Below are positions 60,752-64,000 of a stretch of 64,000 nucleotides of DNA, piece by piece. The position numbers and the translations under genes are program-made. The stretch lies in the NCBI GenBank assembly GCA_023437225.1, contig JAEZGS010000013.1:62001-126000 (forward strand), in the 5' to 3' direction. A model generated the notes under the pieces. The model ran no database searches and was not told where the DNA came from. It was given only the letters and a program-made list of their open reading frames with translations. How positions within the stretch are numbered: the first letter of the stretch is position 1; each line of letters starts with the position of its first letter. This DNA is from Bacteroidota bacterium. Its GTDB lineage: Bacteria > Bacteroidota > Bacteroidia > Chitinophagales > Chitinophagaceae.

Positions 60752-62575
60752 TTATGCATTTATATCTTTGTTCCTGCTGTTATTTAGCTGCTTATCCAAA
60801 TTATAAGCTGCGCTTATCAAACCCAGATGCGTAAATGCCTGGGGGAAATTGCCAAGATGCTCACCTTGTTTGCCAAGTTGTTCAGAATAAAGTCCCAGGT
60901 GATTGGCATATCCCAACATTTTTTCGAAATAGAAGCGGGCTTTCTCGAGCTGACCACTCCGTGACAAACATTCAACATACCAAAAAGTGCACATGCTAAA
61001 CGTTCCTTCATGGCCAACAAAGCCATCAGGTGCCGCAAGATCCGGTCGATACCTATATACGAGTGAATCGGAAACAAGTTCCTGTTCAATACGCTTCAAT
61101 GTAGATAACCAACGTGGGTCCTTTGGACTAATGAACCGAACCAATGGCATCAACAGTGTAGATGCATCTACAGTGGGCGCGCCCGGGTATTGAAGGAACG
61201 CGCCTATTTTCTCATCCCAGTAATCTTCAAAAATGGTGTTGAATATTGTATCTCTTTCCACCTGCCAACGACTGTTCAATGGAAACGATCTTGCTTCAGC
61301 AATTTTTATTGCCCGGTCAAAGGCTACCCAACATAAAAGACGTGAATAAAGAAAATGTTTCCGGCCTCCTCTTACTTCCCATATGCCTTCGTCGGGTTGA
61401 TTCCAATTTTCTGTTAGCCAGTCGATCTGTTTTTCGAGATTCTTCCAGAAATCATAGGAGATGGGCTCTCCATATTTGTTATAGAGATATACAGAATCAA
61501 GCAACTCACCATATATATCTAACTGAAGCTGTCCGTATGCATCATTACCGATACGTACGGGCCGCGATTGTCGATAACCTTCAAGGTGCTCAAGTATTTT
61601 TTCTTCGAGTTGCAAATGACCATCGATGCCATACATGATGCCGAGTCTGCTTTGATCGCCCATGTCTTCACAAAGTTTTTCAACCCATTTCATAAATGCG
61701 CCGGCCTCTTTCGTATAACCCAGTCGTATGAGTGCATATACGCTGAATGATGCGTCTCGTATCCATGTAAATCTGTAATCAAAATTTCGTTTCCCTCCAA
61801 TGGCTTCGGGAAGTGAAAAAGTAGCTGCTGCTATTATTGAACCGTAGTTGTATGAAGAAAGAAGTTTGAGCACCAATGCCGATCGATGTACGATCTCGAG
61901 CCATCTGCCATTATAAGTGGATTGAGTGATCCAATCCTTCCAATAATTCACAGTCTCAAATAAGCTTTCGGTAATGAATGTTGTGAAATCTCTTTCTTTG
62001 GTGCTTTCTTTATCTATGTGTTCCAGCAGGAAGTCGGCAGTTTGCGTAGCGGCTAATGTGAAATGTGCGATGATGTCGCCGTCTACCACTTTCAGTGGGA
62101 CTGAACTTTTCAAGCGTAATACCTTCGGAATTTTTTCATCACTGGTTAATATCACTTCATTTTCGGATATCACTTCCACACTATGGTTACTTTGTGCATA
62201 ATTGAACCGGGGCATGCATTTCATTTCATAAGCTACTTCCCCGCGCACGGTTGTTACCCGTCTGATCAACTCCTTTCCATTATACAACTCCTCGACCGGC
62301 ATGAAGTCGGTGATCTCGCCAACACCTTCAGAAGATAAAAACCTTGTGAGCAATACGTTGGTGTCTGGTAAGTAAAGCTGTTTGGTTTTCATCTCCTTGA
62401 AAACAGGGCTTATCTGGAAACTTCCTCCCTTTTCTGCATCAAGTAACGCAGCAAAAATACTGGGCGAATCAAAGTTGGGAAAACACATGAAGTCTATCGA
62501 ACCATTGAGTCCAATCAGGGCAATCGTGTTAAGATCGCCAATGATGCCATAATTTTCAATTGGTTGGTAGCCCAT
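60752..62575 (-). CDS. GH15 family glycoside hydrolase (glucoamylase/trehalase type)
   Basis: A 607-residue cytoplasmic GH15 enzyme, with the usual N-terminal start YQPIENYGIIGDLNTIALIGLNGSIDFMCFP, the (alpha/alpha)6 barrel and RFTWIRDASFSVYALIRLGY. Likely catalytic glutamates are in QPDEGIWEVRGG and GHEGTFSMCTFWY. It releases glucose from alpha-glucans or trehalose; relatives in Bacteroidota and actinobacteria include trehalases. It heads an operon with the glucose dehydrogenase. No signal peptide. Confidence 0.93.
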   Translation of the reverse strand: MGYQPIENYGIIGDLNTIALIGLNGSIDFMCFPNFDSPSIFAALLDAEKGGSFQISPVFKEMKTKQLYLPDTNVLLTRFLSSEGVGEITDFMPVEELYNGKELIRRVTTVRGEVAYEMKCMPRFNYAQSNHSVEVISENEVILTSDEKIPKVLRLKSSVPLKVVDGDIIAHFTLAATQTADFLLEHIDKESTKERDFTTFITESLFETVNYWKDWITQSTYNGRWLEIVHRSALVLKLLSSYNYGSIIAAATFSLPEAIGGKRNFDYRFTWIRDASFSVYALIRLGYTKEAGAFMKWVEKLCEDMGDQSRLGIMYGIDGHLQLEEKILEHLEGYRQSRPVRIGNDAYGQLQLDIYGELLDSVYLYNKYGEPISYDFWKNLEKQIDWLTENWNQPDEGIWEVRGGRKHFLYSRLLCWVAFDRAIKIAEARSFPLNSRWQVERDTIFNTIFEDYWDEKIGAFLQYPGAPTVDASTLLMPLVRFISPKDPRWLSTLKRIEQELVSDSLVYRYRPDLAAPDGFVGHEGTFSMCTFWYVECLSRSGQLEKARFYFEKMLGYANHLGLYSEQLGKQGEHLGNFPQAFTHLGLISAAYNLDKQLNNSRNKDINA

Positions 62576-62670
62576 GCTGTTGTTTGCAGTGGACTTGCAA
62601 TAGGCATTCCAAAGTTAATTAGTCACAGCTTTTGGAATATCGGATATTATGTCTATATTAGTGTACGAGC

Positions 62671-62777
62671 GGTTATCTTCTATTCTCGTTTTAGTTATTG
62701 TTTTATTTAGATTTTTCTTTTATTAGTTAAGTTTATTATTAATTCAATTTGTATTATTTCGTTTTAAGAAGATAACC
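62671..62777 (+). ncRNA. Possible structured small RNA
   Basis: A perfect 11-base inverted repeat (GGTTATCTTCT at 62671-62681, AGAAGATAACC at 62767-62777) encloses an AT-rich, 85-base loop with no reading frame, and is followed at once by a plus-strand terminator-like hairpin. This is the only notable content of the 242-base gap between the GH15 start and the M1 gene end. Strand and function are inferred from the terminator. Confidence 0.35.
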
Positions 62778-62784
62778 CTTAAGC

Positions 62785-62814
62785 AGGGCGGGGTCAAACC
62801 TGCCCTTTTTCTTT
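62785..62814 (+). terminator. Terminator-like hairpin on the plus strand
   Basis: Stem AGGGCGGG / CCTGCCCT with one wobble pair and a 6-base loop, followed by TTTTTCTTT. There is no plus-strand gene ahead of it, so it either ends a small RNA or serves poorly as the terminator of the minus-strand M1 gene. Confidence 0.5.
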
Positions 62815-62817
62815 GTA

Positions 62818-64000
62818 TTACTTTTTTACTCTTACCACCTTAGTATTGTTATGTGACCTGAGATCGATCAGAAGGTTATTCGGATCAATGCCCGCACGAA
62901 TGGGTTCATATGGTACAGTCACCTTAATATTTTGTCTGCCGGTACGTATCCGATGCTTATGTAAGTAGATTATCTTATTCGATTCATTCTCCTTTTCAGG
63001 TGCGCCAAATACACCAATTTCAATCCAGTCATTCATGGGTAAATTTCTTTCATTGCCCAATTCATCCGTTACACTTTTCCGTGTTTCAATATCGAGTGTA
63101 ACATCCCAGCTATTTGAACTTGTTTTCCTTGCGGTAACATCATGAGTTTCCAGGTCCCAGAAAGTGTTCTCTTCAAACAGATCGTGGAGCAGGTACTGCA
63201 ATGTGTCCGGAGTGATCATTTTGAGTTCTTCATATAAATCCAGCGAAGTGGGTAAGGGTGGATTGGCTCTGCCAAATTTTTTCAGCAACTGCTGCAACGC
63301 TGCGTTCACCTCCTTCCTTCCAATATATTTGCTTAACGCATATAGTGCAAAAGGACCTTTCCTATAACCGAGATACTGATCATGGGCGCGAAGGAGGGGC
63401 ACATTCGCTTTACTGCGTGGGACTTCATATGCTTTGCGGATCTCTGCCAGGTATCTTTGCAATTGTTCGTTACCATACTCCTCTTCCAGTACCTGCATGG
63501 CTGTGTAAACAGCGAGTGTTTCTGTCAGCAACATGGCTCCTTCCACTCTTGCCGGCAATACTTGCGCTGCGCCCCACCATTGATGCGCTGCTTCATGCGA
63601 TACAATATAGAATGGAAGGTCGTAAGCGTTCTCATCGTCCGGTTTTAAGAGGGAAAACCCTTCCTGAAAATCGATGGTCGTTGCCTCGGCATGCATACCA
63701 AAGCCATGCCCCGGATGTTCTATAAGCCGGAAAACGTCATATGGATAAGGACCGAATTTTTTAGTGTAATAATCAAGAGCTGAACGCGCACCTGTCAGTA
63801 TGCTGGACAGATTTGTTGTATGACCGGGCTGATGAAAAACCTGGATACTTACATTGTTCCAGTTCTCATTCTTTGTCGCATACCTTGCAGAAAAGAATGC
63901 ATATTGATTTGGGATTGGCGCATTGGTAATATAATGGAAATAACGCCGGCCATTTGCAGTCCATGTACGATGTAGCATTCCGGGCGCTACAGCAGTCTGC
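62818..64000 (-). CDS. M1 family metallopeptidase domain, possibly of an ABC permease/M1 fusion (5' end outside)
   Basis: The last ~394 residues of a larger protein; the frame is open to the window edge. The zinc motif is SHEAAHQWWG with the distal glutamate in LLTETLAVYTAM. The stretch GYRKGPFALYALSKYIG and the end LLHDLFEENTFWDLE match the M1 domain of fused ABC transporter permease/aminopeptidases found in Bacteroidota, so the N-terminus probably carries membrane helices. The first visible methionine at 63978 is not the start. The GH15 gene follows at 242 bases. Confidence 0.8.
   Translation of the reverse strand, partial: QTAVAPGMLHRTWTANGRRYFHYITNAPIPNQYAFFSARYATKNENWNNVSIQVFHQPGHTTNLSSILTGARSALDYYTKKFGPYPYDVFRLIEHPGHGFGMHAEATTIDFQEGFSLLKPDDENAYDLPFYIVSHEAAHQWWGAAQVLPARVEGAMLLTETLAVYTAMQVLEEEYGNEQLQRYLAEIRKAYEVPRSKANVPLLRAHDQYLGYRKGPFALYALSKYIGRKEVNAALQQLLKKFGRANPPLPTSLDLYEELKMITPDTLQYLLHDLFEENTFWDLETHDVTARKTSSNSWDVTLDIETRKSVTDELGNERNLPMNDWIEIGVFGAPEKENESNKIIYLHKHRIRTGRQNIKVTVPYEPIRAGIDPNNLLIDLRSHNNTKVVRVKK

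Overview
The window looks like chromosomal DNA of a free-living, saccharolytic member of the Bacteroidota, most likely of the Chitinophagaceae type (inference). The signs are moderate GC content, LytS/LytTR regulators with the H-box NPHFLFNSL, a carboxypeptidase-regulatory-like TonB-dependent receptor, AHSA1/SRPBCC and DoxX genes, GH127/GH172/DUF4861 sugar genes and TTG starts. No rRNA, tRNA, CRISPR array, integrase or IS transposase was found. Nearly all of the sequence is coding, and no gene-free stretch exceeds 300 bases.

Layout. 0-1 kb: the tail of a GMC oxidoreductase running directly into an Xre/ParS-RES toxin-antitoxin pair whose antitoxin looks 5'-truncated. 1-5.5 kb: small envelope proteins, then a stress/detoxification set (ferritin-like DUF892 protein, zinc alcohol dehydrogenase, PNPOx-like protein) and an ArsR-SRPBCC operon. 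5.6-8.6 kb: two paralogous LytS-type kinases and a LytTR regulator; the first kinase has a degenerate ATPase domain. 8.6-17 kb: CPBP protease, alpha/beta hydrolase, S41 protease, SMP-30 lactonase, SpoT-like hydrolase, Gfo/Idh/MocA oxidoreductase, RmuC, AlkD. 17-36.6 kb: a carbohydrate region holding a putative glycosidase fused to a non-catalytic SUMF1-like domain, two DUF1680 arabinofuranosidases, a GH2 enzyme followed by the relic of a sulfatase, a GH172 enzyme, and DUF4861-kduI-kdgK for unsaturated uronate use. An amylase-fold trehalose synthase-like enzyme with its LLM partner lies among them. No SusC/SusD pair is present. 36.6-56 kb: housekeeping and stress genes (RNA ligase-like protein, Pcm, PAS kinase, HD and MBL hydrolases, SDR, thioredoxins, DinB, desaturase, cold-shock and RRM proteins, lipid kinase, SurE). 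56-64 kb: a frameshifted TonB-dependent receptor, a dehalogenase, a GH15-glucose dehydrogenase operon, and the start-less M1 domain of what may be an ABC permease/M1 fusion.

The most unusual signal is not a gene. Many intergenic gaps hold short degenerate word arrays (period 7-9 bp, often exactly 8) that begin at, or run through, the stop codon of a neighbouring gene. One word family (RTGCTART) occurs as an inverted pair flanking a four-helix-bundle gene (TIGR02436/S23-type) at 38.5-39.1 kb, and again as a solo array at 47.2 kb with an exact 25-bp match. Other arrays use different words, and at convergent gene ends they are palindromic. The arrangement resembles REP/RAYT elements, but I see no transposase. 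I treat it as the leading candidate for an undescribed system.
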